Shown: positions 1 to 13,746, counted from the first letter of the stretch. The stretch is DNA of 64,000 nucleotides from Dictyoglomus turgidum DSM 6724 (GCF_000021645.1 NC_011661.1:1334723-1398722), one strand, 5' to 3'. Translations and numbers: made by a program. The notes: a model not told the origin generated them from the letters alone.

Positions 1-592
1 CAACTCTCCCAGCAAAAGGATCCTTCCATTCATCTTTTATAAAATAAAGTACCTTTGCTTTAAGAATATCATCTTTTGAAAATCCCTTCTTCTCAAGATA
101 TTTTAACAGTAGGGTTGGATTTAAAGGAGCATAGCCTAATAAAAATTTCTCTTGGATTTCTGATGACACACCTCTTTTTTTTAAATACAACCTACCCTCT
201 GCCCCATATTTACTATTAAGGTATATGTGATAGAAAGTAGCTACTGCCTTGTTTATCTCTAAAAAAATATTAGCCTCAGCCGAAATCCTTTCATCTTTTT
301 TTGGGAGTTCCAAACCAACTTCTCGAGCAAGTTCCTCCAAAGCTTCTCGAAAGGTAAGATTTCTATAATTAATGAGAAAGGAAAAAACATCTCCTGCTGC
401 TCCACATCCAAAGCAATGATAAAGCCCTTTATCAGGACTAACGTAAAAAGACGGAGTTTTTTCTTGATGAAAAGGACACAACCCTACGTAATTTTTTCCT
501 GTCTTTTTTAAATTTACGTACCTTGATATGACATCAACTATGTTAACTCTTTGTTTTACCTCTTCCACAAAATCTTCCCATGCAAGACTCAT
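1..592 (-). CDS. dnaG: DNA primase DnaG, N-terminal part (runs off the window)
   Basis: This is the N-terminal ~197 residues of the primase that lays down RNA primers for DnaB-led replication. The CHC2-type zinc-binding motif is visible as Cys39-Pro-Phe-His42 and Cys60-Phe-Gly-Cys63, inside the typical context RVNIVDVISRYV...GLCPFHQEKTPSF. The TOPRIM catalytic domain lies beyond the left edge, so the gene is incomplete because of the window and not because it is broken. The ATG sits at 592-590, immediately before the dgt stop codon (593-595), so the two are cotranscribed. A dgt-dnaG junction is common in clostridia-type genomes; rpoD would be expected next, but that is inference. Confidence 0.95.
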   Translation of the reverse strand, partial: MSLAWEDFVEEVKQRVNIVDVISRYVNLKKTGKNYVGLCPFHQEKTPSFYVSPDKGLYHCFGCGAAGDVFSFLINYRNLTFREALEELAREVGLELPKKDERISAEANIFLEINKAVATFYHIYLNSKYGAEGRLYLKKRGVSSEIQEKFLLGYAPLNPTLLLKYLEKKGFSKDDILKAKVLYFIKDEWKDPFAGRV

Positions 593-1630
593 TTAGAAAA
601 ACCTCCATGGTTTTGGTATAAATACATTCTCATAAAGCTCTATGGCATATCTATCAGTCATTCCTGCTAAAAAATCTCTTATCTTTATTATAATATTCTC
701 TTCCTCGGAAAGATTTTGAGGAAGCTTTTGAGGATTTTTCATAAAATATTCAAAGAGACCTGTTAATAATAATTTAACTTTATCATTTTCAGACTTCACA
801 TGTGGATTCACATATAATTTCTCATACAAAAAAGCTCTCATCTCCTCAATAGCATCAAGGATTTCAGAATCAAATACCAATCTATCTTTATTAATACTAT
901 TTGCCACAAGATTTTGGACCATAGTATTAATTCTTTCTCTATGAGTCCTTCCCAAAACATCTAACACCTTTTTAGGAATGTCTTTTTCTCTTATAACACC
1001 AGCCCTTATGGCATCATCAAGGTCATGATTCAAATAAGCAATAACATCAGAAAATCTAACCACTTCAGCTTCCAAAGTCTCGCATACTCGACTCCCAAAA
1101 CATTTCCTAAAATCTTGCTGTCCTTTGCTATGTTGAAGAATGCCCATTCTAACTTCATAGGTTAGATTTAATCCCTTTCCATTATTTTCAAGCCTATCTA
1201 CAATCCTTAAACTCTGCTCCGCATGAGAAAATCCTAAAAGTCCATAGGATTTAGAAATCTCATCTAAAACATCCTCTCCCATATGTCCAAAAGGAGTATG
1301 TCCAAGATCATGTCCTAAAGCTATAGCTTCCGTTAAATCTTCATTTAAAAATAAAGCTCTCGCAATAGTTCTTGCTATCTGAGAGACTTCAAGGGTATGA
1401 GTCAAACGAGTTCTATAATGATCTCCTTCAGGAGCCAGAAATACTTGCGTCTTATGTTTTAACCTTCTGAAGGCTTTAGAATGTATAATTCTGTCTCTAT
1501 CTCTTTGAAAACGGGTTCTTATAGAACATTCTTCTTCAAAAAATAGTCTACCTTTACTATTACAACTTAGGGTTGCATATGGGGACAAGAATAGTTTTTC
1601 TCTTTCTTCTAATTTCTCCCTAATAGTCAT
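593..1630 (-). CDS. dgt: deoxyguanosinetriphosphate triphosphohydrolase-like protein (HD domain)
   Basis: 345 aa, the usual size for the bacterial dGTPase-like family that cleaves dNTPs to deoxynucleosides and tripolyphosphate. The N-terminus (LLSPYAT-like, then FQRDRDRIIHSKAFRRLKHKTQVF) is the family signature, which supports this start. HD-domain metal ligands are visible at His78 (RLTHTLEV) and His107-Asp108 (GHDLGHTPFGH). It lies between ppdK and dnaG. There is no Shine-Dalgarno directly before the ATG; instead a strong GC-rich hairpin (1636-1661) ends 6 nt upstream of the start codon, which is unusual. True substrate preference among dNTPs cannot be read from sequence. Confidence 0.92.
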   Translation of the reverse strand: MTIREKLEEREKLFLSPYATLSCNSKGRLFFEEECSIRTRFQRDRDRIIHSKAFRRLKHKTQVFLAPEGDHYRTRLTHTLEVSQIARTIARALFLNEDLTEAIALGHDLGHTPFGHMGEDVLDEISKSYGLLGFSHAEQSLRIVDRLENNGKGLNLTYEVRMGILQHSKGQQDFRKCFGSRVCETLEAEVVRFSDVIAYLNHDLDDAIRAGVIREKDIPKKVLDVLGRTHRERINTMVQNLVANSINKDRLVFDSEILDAIEEMRAFLYEKLYVNPHVKSENDKVKLLLTGLFEYFMKNPQKLPQNLSEEENIIIKIRDFLAGMTDRYAIELYENVFIPKPWRFF

Positions 1631-1635
1631 TTTTC

Positions 1636-1661
1636 AGGGGAGGGAAATTTTTCCCTCCCCT
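1636..1661 (-). other. stable hairpin between ppdK and dgt
   Basis: A perfect 12-bp inverted repeat (arms 1636-1647 and 1650-1661) of G/C-rich sequence (AGGGGAGGGAAA and its complement). Read on the coding (minus) strand it is not followed by a U-run, but by GAAAAATG, the dgt start. It therefore does not look like a standard terminator for ppdK. It could stabilise the upstream mRNA end, be a processing site, or control dgt translation. On the plus strand it is followed by TTCTTTTATC. Confidence 0.6.
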
Positions 1662-1676
1662 TCTTTTATCACCTCT

Positions 1677-4346
1677 CTAAGCAGTTCTATCTACAAACTC
1701 CATTTTCTTTTGATGTTTTAAAGTAGCTTGAGCAGCTGCTAATCTCGCCACAGGCACCCTAAATGGGGAACAACTTACATAGTCAAGTCCAATAATATAA
1801 CAGAACTCAATAGATTTTGGATCTCCACCATGTTCTCCACATATACCCACTTTAAGATCGGGTCTTGTACTTCTACCTTTTTGAACCGCTATCTTCATCA
1901 ATTCTCCTACACCCTCAGTATCTAAATGTTCAAATGGATCCTCTTCCACATATCCTTTCTCTCTATATCTTCCTAAGAATTTACCTTCTGCATCATCACG
2001 GCTGAATGCAAAGGTCATCTGGGTTAAATCATTAGTTCCAAAAGAGAAGAATTGAGCAACCCCTGCAAGTTTATCTGCAATAAGTGCTGCTCTCGGAACT
2101 TCAATCATAGTACCAACTTTATATTCAATATTGACCCCACTTTCCTCAATCACCTGTTTTGCTACTCTATGGATAAGATCACCTAACACTTTCATTTCGG
2201 ACTCTAAAGCCACAAGAGGAATCATTATCTCTGGTTTTACAGGCAATCCTTCTTTGGCTACTGCTACTGCTGCTTCCATAATTGCTCTAACTTGCATTTC
2301 AAAGATTTCTGGATATACCATGCCCAATCTACACCCTCTAAATCCTAGCATTGGGTTAAATTCATGCAATCTTCTTACCACCGAAAGGAGTCTCTCTTTC
2401 TCTTCTAATTCTTTACCCGTGATTCCCTTTGCTTTCATCAGCTCTACTTCTACAGTAAGATCTAAAAGTGGTGGTAAGAACTCATGAAGAGGAGGATCAA
2501 TTAATCTTATAGTTACAGGTTTTCCTTGCATTGCTTTAAAGAGTCCAATGAAATCTTCTCTTTGAACAGGAAGAAGTTTATCAAGAGCTTTCCTCCTATC
2601 TTCTTCTGTCTCTGCAAGAATCATTTCTTGAACCAAGGGAAGTCTATTTCCAAGGAACATATGTTCCGTTCTTGCAAGTCCAATACCCTCTGCTCCGTAC
2701 TCAAAGGCTTTTTGTGCATCTTCAGGAGTATCTGCATTAGCTCTTACTCCAATCTTTCTTATCTCGTCAGCCCAAGAAAGAAGCTCTTTAAGCTCCTCAC
2801 TTAATGTGGGTGGAATCATTGGGACTTCTCCAAGTATAACTTCTCCAGTAGAACCATCTATAGTTATAATATCATCTTTCTTGATTACTACATCTCCTAC
2901 TGTGAATTCCTCCTTGTTTAGATCTATTTTTATGGCTTCGCATCCTACCACTGCTGGTTTACCCATTCCTCTTGCCACTACTGCTGCATGACTTGTCATT
3001 CCACCTCTACTTGTGAGCACACCCTGAGCAGCAGCAAGCCCGCCTATATCATCGGGAGTTGTCTCAGGTCTGACAAGTATAACTTTCTCTCCTTCTTTAC
3101 CTCTCTTTTCAGCTTCACGAGAAGAAAACACTACTTTACCTGATGCAGCCCCAGGAGATGCTGGAAGACCTTTTGCAATAACTTTCTTTGGAGCATTAGG
3201 ATCTATCTGGGCATGAAGAAGCTGATTTATTTGATCAGGAGAAACCCTTAGTATAGCCTCCTCTTTAGTAATTAAGCCTTCTTTTACCATATCTACTGCA
3301 ATTTTTACCGCTGCCCTTGCAGTTCTTTTTGCATTTCTCGTTTGAAGCATATATAACTTTCCTTTTTCAATAGTAAACTCAATATCTTGAACATCTCGGT
3401 AATACTTTTCAAGTAAATCTCTTACTTCAAGAAGCTGCTTATACACTTCAGGCATCTCTTCAGCAAGTTTAGAAATAGGTTGTGGTGTTCTAATACCTGC
3501 TACTACATCTTCTCCCTGTGCATTGGTTAAATACTCACCATAAAACTCTTTCTCGCCTGTAGATGGGTTTCTTGTAAATGCTACTCCTGTCCCACTATCA
3601 TTCCCCATGTTTCCAAATACCATAGTAACAATATTTACTGCAGTACCATAGTCCTCAGGGATATTATGGAGTTTCCTATAAATGATTGCCCTTTCGTTGT
3701 TCCAAGAATCAAACACTGCTCTAATCGCCATTTCAAGTTGCTCATAAGGATTTTGTGGGAAATCTTTTCCCGTTTCTTTCTTTACAAGCTCCTTATATGC
3801 CTCTACTACCTTTTTCAACGTATCAGCTGAAAGCTCACTATCAAGTTTAACCCCCTGTTCTTTTTTGTAATGATCTAAAATTTCTTCAAATTTTTCATGA
3901 GGAATTCCTAAGACCACATTACCAAACATTTGAATAAATCTTCTATAGGAATCATAAGCAAATCTCTCATTGTTACTTCTTTTTGCAAGACCTTCTACTG
4001 TCTCATCATTTAAACCAAGGTTTAAAATTGTATCCATCATGCCTGGCATGGAAACAGGTGCACCAGACCTAACAGAGACAAGAAGTGGATTTTCCGGATC
4101 GGCAAATTTCTTTCCGGTTTTTTCCTCTAATTTTTTCATTGCTTCCAATACTTCTTCCATTAGTCCTTCTGGAAGCTTTTTACCATTTTCATAATATTCC
4201 TTACATACTTCTGTAGTAATTATGAATCCTGGAGGAACAGGAAGTCCTGCTTTAGTCATGTCAGCAAGCCCAGCACCCTTACCGCCAAAAAGCAAACGAT
4301 TTTTACCATCCGCCTCTTCAAATAGATATACTCTCTTTTTTGACAT
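1677..4346 (-). CDS. ppdK: pyruvate, phosphate dikinase
   Basis: 889 aa, full length for PPDK, which interconverts pyruvate + ATP + Pi with PEP + AMP + PPi. It has the N-terminal ATP-grasp nucleotide-binding domain (KNRLLFGGKGAGLADM at the start; VSVRSGAPVSMPGMMDT), the central phosphohistidine domain (GGMTSHAAVVARGMG, His near residue 455) and the C-terminal TIM barrel with the CGEHGGDP active-site Cys near 830. The start is set by a clear SD (AAGGAGGA) before the ATG at 4346. The gene has its own extended -10 promoter and stands between glyS and dgt-dnaG, a position known for ppdK in clostridia-type genomes. The PPi-linked enzyme is typical of anaerobic thermophile glycolysis (established knowledge). 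Confidence 0.97.
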   Translation of the reverse strand: MSKKRVYLFEEADGKNRLLFGGKGAGLADMTKAGLPVPPGFIITTEVCKEYYENGKKLPEGLMEEVLEAMKKLEEKTGKKFADPENPLLVSVRSGAPVSMPGMMDTILNLGLNDETVEGLAKRSNNERFAYDSYRRFIQMFGNVVLGIPHEKFEEILDHYKKEQGVKLDSELSADTLKKVVEAYKELVKKETGKDFPQNPYEQLEMAIRAVFDSWNNERAIIYRKLHNIPEDYGTAVNIVTMVFGNMGNDSGTGVAFTRNPSTGEKEFYGEYLTNAQGEDVVAGIRTPQPISKLAEEMPEVYKQLLEVRDLLEKYYRDVQDIEFTIEKGKLYMLQTRNAKRTARAAVKIAVDMVKEGLITKEEAILRVSPDQINQLLHAQIDPNAPKKVIAKGLPASPGAASGKVVFSSREAEKRGKEGEKVILVRPETTPDDIGGLAAAQGVLTSRGGMTSHAAVVARGMGKPAVVGCEAIKIDLNKEEFTVGDVVIKKDDIITIDGSTGEVILGEVPMIPPTLSEELKELLSWADEIRKIGVRANADTPEDAQKAFEYGAEGIGLARTEHMFLGNRLPLVQEMILAETEEDRRKALDKLLPVQREDFIGLFKAMQGKPVTIRLIDPPLHEFLPPLLDLTVEVELMKAKGITGKELEEKERLLSVVRRLHEFNPMLGFRGCRLGMVYPEIFEMQVRAIMEAAVAVAKEGLPVKPEIMIPLVALESEMKVLGDLIHRVAKQVIEESGVNIEYKVGTMIEVPRAALIADKLAGVAQFFSFGTNDLTQMTFAFSRDDAEGKFLGRYREKGYVEEDPFEHLDTEGVGELMKIAVQKGRSTRPDLKVGICGEHGGDPKSIEFCYIIGLDYVSCSPFRVPVARLAAAQATLKHQKKMEFVDRTA

Positions 4347-4401
4347 ATTCCATCCTCCTTACCTTTATATTTTTTTAAAGCTCTTAAATTTATCTTAAAG
4401 A

Positions 4402-4410
4402 ATTATATCA
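4402..4410 (-). promoter_or_regulatory. extended -10 promoter for ppdK
   Basis: On the minus strand TGATATAAT gives an extended -10 (TGN-TATAAT; hexamer 4407-4402). The -35 region is poor, as expected for an extended -10 promoter. The predicted 5' UTR is about 50 nt and ends in AAGGAGGATGGAAT-ATG. It separates ppdK-dgt-dnaG from the glyQS run. Confidence 0.55.
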
Positions 4411-4449
4411 TAATCCCTCTGAAACTTATTTTAATAAAAGTTTAAAAAG

Positions 4450-6519
4450 CTAATTTAATTTACTCCAATCCAAAACTTCCCAAAACAAAGACTTTATTGC
4501 AAAAAGGAGAGACAAACGATTTAACTTCTCCTCCTCATTAGGAGACATGACAAGAACATGGTCAAAGAAGCTTTCAATATGATCAGAAAATTCCTTTAGG
4601 AAATCATAACCAAGTAAGACTTTATAATTACCTTTTAAAATCTCTTTAGAAATTTCTTTATTAATTTTCACATAATCTCTATAAAGCTCTTTTTCAAAAG
4701 GAGAATTAAACAGGTTTTCATTAATCTCCTTAGGACTGAAATCCTTTGGTAGTATTCTATAAAGCCTATTTAATGCTCTCTTTAATTTTTCATAGGGGTC
4801 CTTTTCTTTAAATTCCCTTATAAAGTCTACCCTTCTTTTCAACTTCCATAACTCATCATATCCTACTTCCATCACCGCTTCTACTATATCATTGGGATAC
4901 TTATCTAAAAGAAGGTTTCTCAACCTTTGTCCAATAAAGAGCATGCCTTTTTCAATCTGAGATATAGGACATTTATCACTAAATTTATAAACCTCAAAGG
5001 ATTTCATAAAAAGATTTCTCAAATTTAATTTGAAATCTGTTTCTAAAAGAAGTCTTAAAAGCCCCCCACTTATTCTCCTTAGACCTATAGGATCCTCAGA
5101 TCCTGTCGGAAACAAATCTAACGCAAAATATCCAGTAAGACTATCTACTCTATCTGCAATTCCTAAAACTGTTGAAAGAGGATTTTTAGGAATCTGATCC
5201 TCTAAAGTACGAGGATAAATATACTCCCCTATTATCTGAGGTATAGGCTCTCTTTCTCCACTAATTTTAGCATAAATACTCCCCATGATACCATGTAACT
5301 CAGGATATTCACTGACCATCAAGGTTCCCAAATCAGCCTTATAAAGATCTACTGCTCTTTCCAAAATTTCCTTCTCCTCAGTACTAAGCTCTAAAATATT
5401 TGCTATCTCTCTTACAAGGATTCTTACTCTTTCTACTTTATCTTTAATAGTCCCTAACTGTTCTTGAAAAATGATCCCTGACAGTTTTTCAGAGTATTTC
5501 TCTAAGGGACACCTTATATCCTCATTATAATAGTACTCCGCATCAGCAAGCCTTGCCTTTAGCACCTTTTCATTCCCTTGTATCACTACTTCCTTATAAT
5601 TTTCTGTCCCATTTCTTATCACAATAAACTTGTTAATTAAATTTCCTTCTTTATCTCTCAAAGGAAAATATCTTTGTTTCTTTTCCATGGTAACAATAAG
5701 TACAATTTCAGGAAGAGTTAAATATTTGCTATCAAATTGACCTAAAAGAGCAGTAGGATATTCCACAAGATAGGTAACTTCCTCTAAGAGATCTTCATCA
5801 TAAGAAAGAGTCAAAGAATTGCTGTTAGCGATCTCCTTAATATGTCGCAAAATTTCGTTTTTTCTTTCATTTTGATCTACAATAACATAATTTTCTTTCA
5901 TCAAATCAATATAGGAATCAGCATCCTTTATTTCAATAGGAGTTTGGGGCAAAAATCTTGGTGGTCTTGAATATCTTGAAGATTTCACACCTGCCACTTC
6001 AAACTTTACCTCTTCACTCCCATACAATGCTACGATCCATCTTATAGGTCTGCCAAAATAAAAATCTACATTTCCCCATTTCATCATTTTAGGAAATCTG
6101 ATGTTTTTTAAAAGAGAAACAGCATAATCTGGAAGTATTTCTAAAGTATTTACTCCCTCCTTAATCCTCTTTAAAAATATGTATTTACCTCTTGGGGTTT
6201 CTTTTATATAGAGAGCCTCTAAGGATGCTCCATATTGTTCTGCAAATCTTTTAGCAACCTCTGTCCATACTCCATTTTTATATCCCACATGAGCTGCAGG
6301 ACCTCTAATTTCTTCTTCTTGAGATTCCTGTTTTTCACTAAGATTCTTTATATAAACCACAAGCCTTCTGGGAGTAGCCCAGGTCTTAATATCTTCAAAA
6401 CTTATCTTCTGGTTCTCAAAGTAGTTCAAAGAGAAATCATAAATCTGCTTTATAGCAGGATCCAGAAAATGGGCAGGCATTTCTTCAGTTCCTATTTCTA
6501 AGAGAAAATTCTTACCCAA
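4450..6519 (-). CDS. glyS: glycyl-tRNA synthetase beta subunit
   Basis: 689 aa from the TTG at 6519, the same length as the E. coli GlyS. The beginning [14 protein letters not shown] and the fold-typical [13 protein letters not shown] and [15 protein letters not shown] are family hallmarks. The beta subunit provides tRNA binding for the alpha2-beta2 enzyme. A longer ORF is open to 6567 but would overlap glyQ by 56 nt with no family similarity. The TTG start has a strong SD (GGAGGAGG, 6-nt spacing) located inside the last codons of glyQ and overlaps the glyQ stop by 8 nt, indicating translational coupling that keeps the subunits equimolar. Confidence 0.95.
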   Translation of the reverse strand: MGKNFLLEIGTEEMPAHFLDPAIKQIYDFSLNYFENQKISFEDIKTWATPRRLVVYIKNLSEKQESQEEEIRGPAAHVGYKNGVWTEVAKRFAEQYGASLEALYIKETPRGKYIFLKRIKEGVNTLEILPDYAVSLLKNIRFPKMMKWGNVDFYFGRPIRWIVALYGSEEVKFEVAGVKSSRYSRPPRFLPQTPIEIKDADSYIDLMKENYVIVDQNERKNEILRHIKEIANSNSLTLSYDEDLLEEVTYLVEYPTALLGQFDSKYLTLPEIVLIVTMEKKQRYFPLRDKEGNLINKFIVIRNGTENYKEVVIQGNEKVLKARLADAEYYYNEDIRCPLEKYSEKLSGIIFQEQLGTIKDKVERVRILVREIANILELSTEEKEILERAVDLYKADLGTLMVSEYPELHGIMGSIYAKISGEREPIPQIIGEYIYPRTLEDQIPKNPLSTVLGIADRVDSLTGYFALDLFPTGSEDPIGLRRISGGLLRLLLETDFKLNLRNLFMKSFEVYKFSDKCPISQIEKGMLFIGQRLRNLLLDKYPNDIVEAVMEVGYDELWKLKRRVDFIREFKEKDPYEKLKRALNRLYRILPKDFSPKEINENLFNSPFEKELYRDYVKINKEISKEILKGNYKVLLGYDFLKEFSDHIESFFDHVLVMSPNEEEKLNRLSLLFAIKSLFWEVLDWSKLN

Positions 6520-7411
6520 GTCGAGCCTCCTCCTTTCTCCATGCCTTGTTGAGAAGAGGAAAACCAAGAGCTTCTCTACTCTTTAAATAATTTTCAGCAG
6601 CCCTTGCAGCAAGACGCCTAATACGAGATATATATTGACTCCTTTGTACCACGCTAATGGCTCCTCTTGCATCCAACAGATTAAAAGTATGAGAACATTT
6701 TAACACATAATCGTAAGCGGGAAAGGTCAAACCCTGATTTAAGAGCCTTTCTGCCTCTTTTTCATATTCATTAAATAAAAGTCTAAGCCTTTCCACATCT
6801 GCTAATTCAAAATTATAAATACAGTTCTCAACCTCACTTTGAAGATGAACATCTCCGTAGGTCACATTATCTTGCCATTTTATAGCTTTGAAATCATCTA
6901 CCCCCTGAATATACATAGCAATACGCTCAAGTCCATAGGTAATCTCTGCTGATACAGGGAAAAGATCAAATCCACCGCACTGTTGAAAATAAGTAAACTG
7001 AGTAATCTCCATCCCATCAAGCCAAACTTCCCATCCTATCCCCCAAGCTCCAAGGGTTGGAGATTCCCAATTATCCTCTACAAACCTAATATCATGCTTT
7101 TCTATCTCTATTCCAAGATACTTTAAACTTTCAATGTAAATTTCCTGAACATCAGCAGGAGAGGGTTTTAAGATTACCTGATATTGATAATAGTGCTGTA
7201 GTCTATTTGGATTCTCACCATATCTTCCATCAGTAGGTCTTCTTGAAGGCTCCACATAAGCTACATACCAAGGCTCAGGACCAAGCACCCTAAAAAAAGT
7301 TGCAGGATTCATAGTTCCTGCTCCTACTTCAATATCATAAGGTTGTTGAATAATACATCCCTGATTATGCCAAAATTCATTTAATTTAAATATTATTTCC
7401 TGAAAGAGCAT
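6512..7411 (-). CDS. glyQ: glycyl-tRNA synthetase alpha subunit
   Basis: 299 aa catalytic subunit of the bacterial-type tetrameric GlyRS. The class II motifs are clear: [24 protein letters not shown] near the N-terminus, then [32 protein letters not shown]. Two ATGs (7417 and 7411) are possible; the second has the SD AGGAGG at 7-nt spacing, whereas the first would leave only 1 nt, so 7411 is chosen. The recO stop (7416-7414) lies just before it. No T-box leader is present because the gene is deep inside an operon. Confidence 0.95.
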   Translation of the reverse strand: MLFQEIIFKLNEFWHNQGCIIQQPYDIEVGAGTMNPATFFRVLGPEPWYVAYVEPSRRPTDGRYGENPNRLQHYYQYQVILKPSPADVQEIYIESLKYLGIEIEKHDIRFVEDNWESPTLGAWGIGWEVWLDGMEITQFTYFQQCGGFDLFPVSAEITYGLERIAMYIQGVDDFKAIKWQDNVTYGDVHLQSEVENCIYNFELADVERLRLLFNEYEKEAERLLNQGLTFPAYDYVLKCSHTFNLLDARGAISVVQRSQYISRIRRLAARAAENYLKSREALGFPLLNKAWRKEEARLG

Positions 7412-7413
7412 AC

Positions 7414-8124
7414 TCATACCTCCTGCTCAATTCTTTCTATCATTCTATCTATTAAATTAAAAATCTTATCACTAAAACCAGTCTCTCCCATAATTAATTC
7501 ATCAAAAGTTCTATCTAAAATCTCATTAAACTTAATAACTTCTTCAGACTTTATCTTCAGAGACTTCAACGTCCTACAATCTTCACAGTAAATTTTACGA
7601 TTATCTAAATCAAAATAAACATACTCATCTTTTAATAAATCTTTATCACATCCTTTACATTTTAGTTCTACCTTACTAATATACCCCAGTTTTTGTAAAA
7701 GTTTTATCAAAAATACATCTCCTGAATATTTATTTATTAAATTCCAATTTTTCAGAAATTTATAAAGGTACTCATAAATTTCTAAATCTTTGACCTCTAA
7801 TGGTATAAACTTATCAGCCTTTTTAAGATATTTGGAAAGGATAATAAATTTGTCTACATCTTTTATAATCTCAAAAAACTTCTCATAAGAATCCCAGAAA
7901 ATTAAAAGATCTACCTCTCTTCTCTTTACAAAATACCCCTTTCCAATAGAAAAAATGTTTACTTTTCCCCTTAAACGGTTTTTAATCTTTAGAGCCCCTC
8001 TCGCTATGGCAAGAAATTTTCCCTTTTCTTTGCCGTAAATTGTTAACAAAAGATCTCCCTCTCCTACTTTTTTTTTAAACAATATTATGCCCTCTTCATA
8101 ATAATACCTATTTTCCAAGCCCAT
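7414..8124 (-). CDS. recO: DNA repair protein RecO
   Basis: 236 aa; recombination mediator that helps load RecA on SSB-coated DNA. The N-terminal OB-fold shows the family pattern ([37 protein letters not shown]). The C-terminal half carries a four-Cys zinc site as CKGC and CEDC pairs. The start overlaps the 3' end of deoC by 17 nt in another frame and has no good SD, so translation is probably coupled to deoC. RecO between era and glyQ is the Firmicutes-like arrangement. Confidence 0.9.
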   Translation of the reverse strand: MGLENRYYYEEGIILFKKKVGEGDLLLTIYGKEKGKFLAIARGALKIKNRLRGKVNIFSIGKGYFVKRREVDLLIFWDSYEKFFEIIKDVDKFIILSKYLKKADKFIPLEVKDLEIYEYLYKFLKNWNLINKYSGDVFLIKLLQKLGYISKVELKCKGCDKDLLKDEYVYFDLDNRKIYCEDCRTLKSLKIKSEEVIKFNEILDRTFDELIMGETGFSDKIFNLIDRMIERIEQEV

Positions 8125-8767
8125 TTATTATACTCACTCCACTGGAGGTTCCAATCCTATCTGCTCCTGCATTTATCATTTCTAAAGCTTGTTCAAAGGT
8201 TCTAATACCTCCAGATGCTTTAACCTTCAGGTCATTACCAGCAATAGATTTTAGTAATCTAACATCCTGTACAGTAGCACCTTGAGGACCAAAACCAGTA
8301 GATGTTTTAACAAAATGGGCTCCACCTTCTTTTATTATTTCAGTAGCATAAATCTTCTCCTCATCTGTCAAATAGCACGTCTCAATTATTACCTTAACTA
8401 CCTTGCCTTCTGCAGCTTTTACTACCTCTCTGATCTCAGATATCAAATAGTCTCTTTTCTTGTCTTTTAAAGCCCCAATATTTATAACCATGTCAAATTC
8501 TTCTGCTCCAAGTTTAAGAGATTCCCTCACTTGATAAACTTTCATGGAAGTAGTACTTGCTCCCAATGGAAAATCAATCACTGTACATATCTTAACTTTG
8601 GTATCTTTTAGTAACTCTTTTGCATAAGGAATATAATAGGGATTTATACATACAGAATAAAAACCGAACTCTTTTGCTTCGTTACACAGTCTTTCAATAT
8701 CCAAAAGAGAAATATTGGGCCTTAAAAGAGTATGGTCTATCTTCTGAGCAAGCTCGTATCTATTCAT
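8108..8767 (-). CDS. deoC: deoxyribose-phosphate aldolase
   Basis: 219 aa TIM-barrel class I aldolase splitting 2-deoxyribose-5-phosphate into acetaldehyde and glyceraldehyde-3-phosphate. Diagnostic segments are IDHTLLRPN, the central VIDFPLG, VKVIIETCYLTDEE and the Schiff-base region FVKTSTGFGPQGAT, then KASGGIRTFEQAL. SD GAGGTGA precedes the ATG. It sits between era and recO together with cytidine deaminase (cdd), consistent with deoxynucleoside salvage. Confidence 0.96.
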   Translation of the reverse strand: MNRYELAQKIDHTLLRPNISLLDIERLCNEAKEFGFYSVCINPYYIPYAKELLKDTKVKICTVIDFPLGASTTSMKVYQVRESLKLGAEEFDMVINIGALKDKKRDYLISEIREVVKAAEGKVVKVIIETCYLTDEEKIYATEIIKEGGAHFVKTSTGFGPQGATVQDVRLLKSIAGNDLKVKASGGIRTFEQALEMINAGADRIGTSSGVSIINGLGK

Positions 8768-8776
8768 TTTTTCACC

Positions 8777-9669
8777 TCACTCGTATCCTAATTCTCTTAA
8801 TATTTCTGGTTTCTTTCTCCATTTTTCCCTAACCTTTACCCAAAGATCAAGATAAACTTGCTTTTGATAATAAGACTCAATCTCCATCCTTGCTAAAGTA
8901 CCTATTTTTTTAAGCATTTGACCATCTTTTCCAATAATAATTGCTTTTTGTGTTGGTCTTTCTACAATAATAGTTGCTCTAATGTACAGTAGATTACCAT
9001 CTTTTTTTTCCTCAATGTCATCTACATAAACAGCCACAGAATGAGGAACCTCTTGATAAGTTAAGTGGATAATTTTCTCTCTTATTATTTCAGCAATAAA
9101 GAATTTATCCGTTTGGTCTGTCAACATATCAGGAGGGTACAAAAATTCACCTTCGGGGGCTATTTCTTTAAGTTTTTCTATAAGTAATTCTTTATTCGTG
9201 CCATAAAGAGCTGAAATTTCAATAATCTTTTCTTCTGATACCCCTAAGGCAATAACCTCTTTTTTCCTTTCCTCTATAGATTTGGATGAAACCATATCTA
9301 TCTTATTTAACAACACCAAATAAGGTTTACCTTGATCTTTAACAAATTTGAGTAAAGTTCTATTATCATCGTCTAACTCTACCGAAGAGTCTATAACATA
9401 TAGTACAATATCTGAGTCTTCAATGGTTTTTTTAATAGTCTTTTGCATATACTCTCCCAATAAGTGTTTAGGAGGAAACCAACCAGGAGTATCAAGAAAA
9501 ATAAATTGGGCATCCTCTAAAGTGAGAACTCCAAGAATACGCTGTCTTGTAGTTTGAGGTTTATCAGCCACGATAGAGACCTTTTCCCCCACTAAAAGAT
9601 TGATTAAAGTAGACTTTCCAGCATTAGGTTTACCCACTATACTTATGTATGCAAGCTTTGTCTTTCCCA

Positions 9670-9673
<4 letters not shown>
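8777..9673 (-). CDS. era: GTPase Era
   Basis: 298 aa Ras-like GTPase with a C-terminal KH domain that binds the 3' end of 16S rRNA during 30S maturation. Visible motifs are G1 GKPNAGKST, G2/G3 TTRQRILG and DTPGW, G4 NKID, then the KH region AIIIGKDGQMLKKIG. The start ATG overlaps the cdd stop as ATGA, with SD GGAGG inside the cdd coding end. Confidence 0.97.
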
Positions 9674-12938
<3,265 letters not shown>

Positions 12939-12955
12939 TTTAACTTCACACCCCT

Positions 12956-13318
12956 TTAAATTAATCTCGACAGGTATTTAAAAAAGATTAATAATCCTGA
13001 AACTAAAGCTATTAATGCCAGTATAAAAACTGCTGAAGCAGAAAGATCTTTGACTATCTTTATTTTAGGCGAATATTCTTCGGAAAGCACATCCATAGCC
13101 CTCTCAATAGCGGAATTAAAAAACTCAGCACTTATTACCACACCACACCACATAAATATTAACAACTTATCCGTTAGATCAAAGTTTAGAATTAAGGAAA
13201 ATAATACAACTAGTAAAGCTATAAATGCTTGAATTTTTATATTTCTTTCATATTTCAAGCCAAATTCTAAGCCTTCCACAGCCTTTGTAATACTTTCAAT
13301 AAGATTCCTATTCCTCAT
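12956..13318 (-). CDS. dgkA: diacylglycerol/undecaprenol kinase, DgkA type
   Basis: About 120 aa integral membrane kinase with three hydrophobic segments. The hallmark AEFFNSAIERAMDVL (catalytic Glu and Asn) is intact. The Gram-positive-type members phosphorylate undecaprenol, recycling the lipid carrier for wall synthesis. The start is taken as the ATG at 13318 that overlaps the ybeY stop (TAATG); a GTG at 13327 is an alternative. The ybeY-dgkA pair is conserved in Firmicutes. Confidence 0.9.
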   Translation of the reverse strand: MRNRNLIESITKAVEGLEFGLKYERNIKIQAFIALLVVLFSLILNFDLTDKLLIFMWCGVVISAEFFNSAIERAMDVLSEEYSPKIKIVKDLSASAVFILALIALVSGLLIFFKYLSRLI

Positions 13319-13746
13319 TATCTCCACAAAGATATTAGCTTTTTTGTTTCCTTTTCCATTTTCTCATATTCTTCATCATTCTCATGATCATAACCAAGTA
13401 TATGTAAAAGCCCATGCAAAGTCAAAAAAGCAACTTCATCTATAAGAGTCTTATTATTTTCCTTTGCCTGAATTTTAGCAGTATCTATAGATATATAGAT
13501 CTCTCCTACTATTCTTCCCTTAGGATCCTTTCCAAGAGAAAAAGAAAGAACGTCGGTAGGTGTATCTTTCCCTCTATATTTGCTATTTAGCTCTCTTATT
13601 TTTTCATCATCTACTAAAACCACCGAGATATCATATTTATTCGGAAGAAAACCTTCCTTCTTAAAAACTTCTTTTACAAAGTTTTTAACTCTATCTTCTT
13701 CTTTTTTGTCAAAACATCCATATAGATCAAAGATATTAACACTCAT
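13318..13746 (-). CDS. ybeY: endoribonuclease YbeY
   Basis: 142 aa metalloendonuclease involved in 16S rRNA 3'-end maturation and ribosome quality control. The zinc motif HGLLHILGYDHENDEE (His-x3-His-x5-His) is intact, as is DVLSF upstream. It overlaps the phoH stop by 4 nt (ATGA type) and the dgkA start by 1 nt. Confidence 0.96.
   Translation of the reverse strand: MSVNIFDLYGCFDKKEEDRVKNFVKEVFKKEGFLPNKYDISVVLVDDEKIRELNSKYRGKDTPTDVLSFSLGKDPKGRIVGEIYISIDTAKIQAKENNKTLIDEVAFLTLHGLLHILGYDHENDEEYEKMEKETKKLISLWR

Noticed and set aside
2131-2991. Plus-strand ORFs inside ppdK
   Set aside because: Antisense to conserved PPDK domains, no promoter or SD.
7415-7420. T-box or glycine riboswitch upstream of glyQS
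   Set aside because: glyQ follows recO with no intergenic space; no leader could exist here.
8108-8124. Frameshift between deoC and recO
   Set aside because: Both proteins are full length with intact motifs; the 17-nt overlap is a normal coupled junction.
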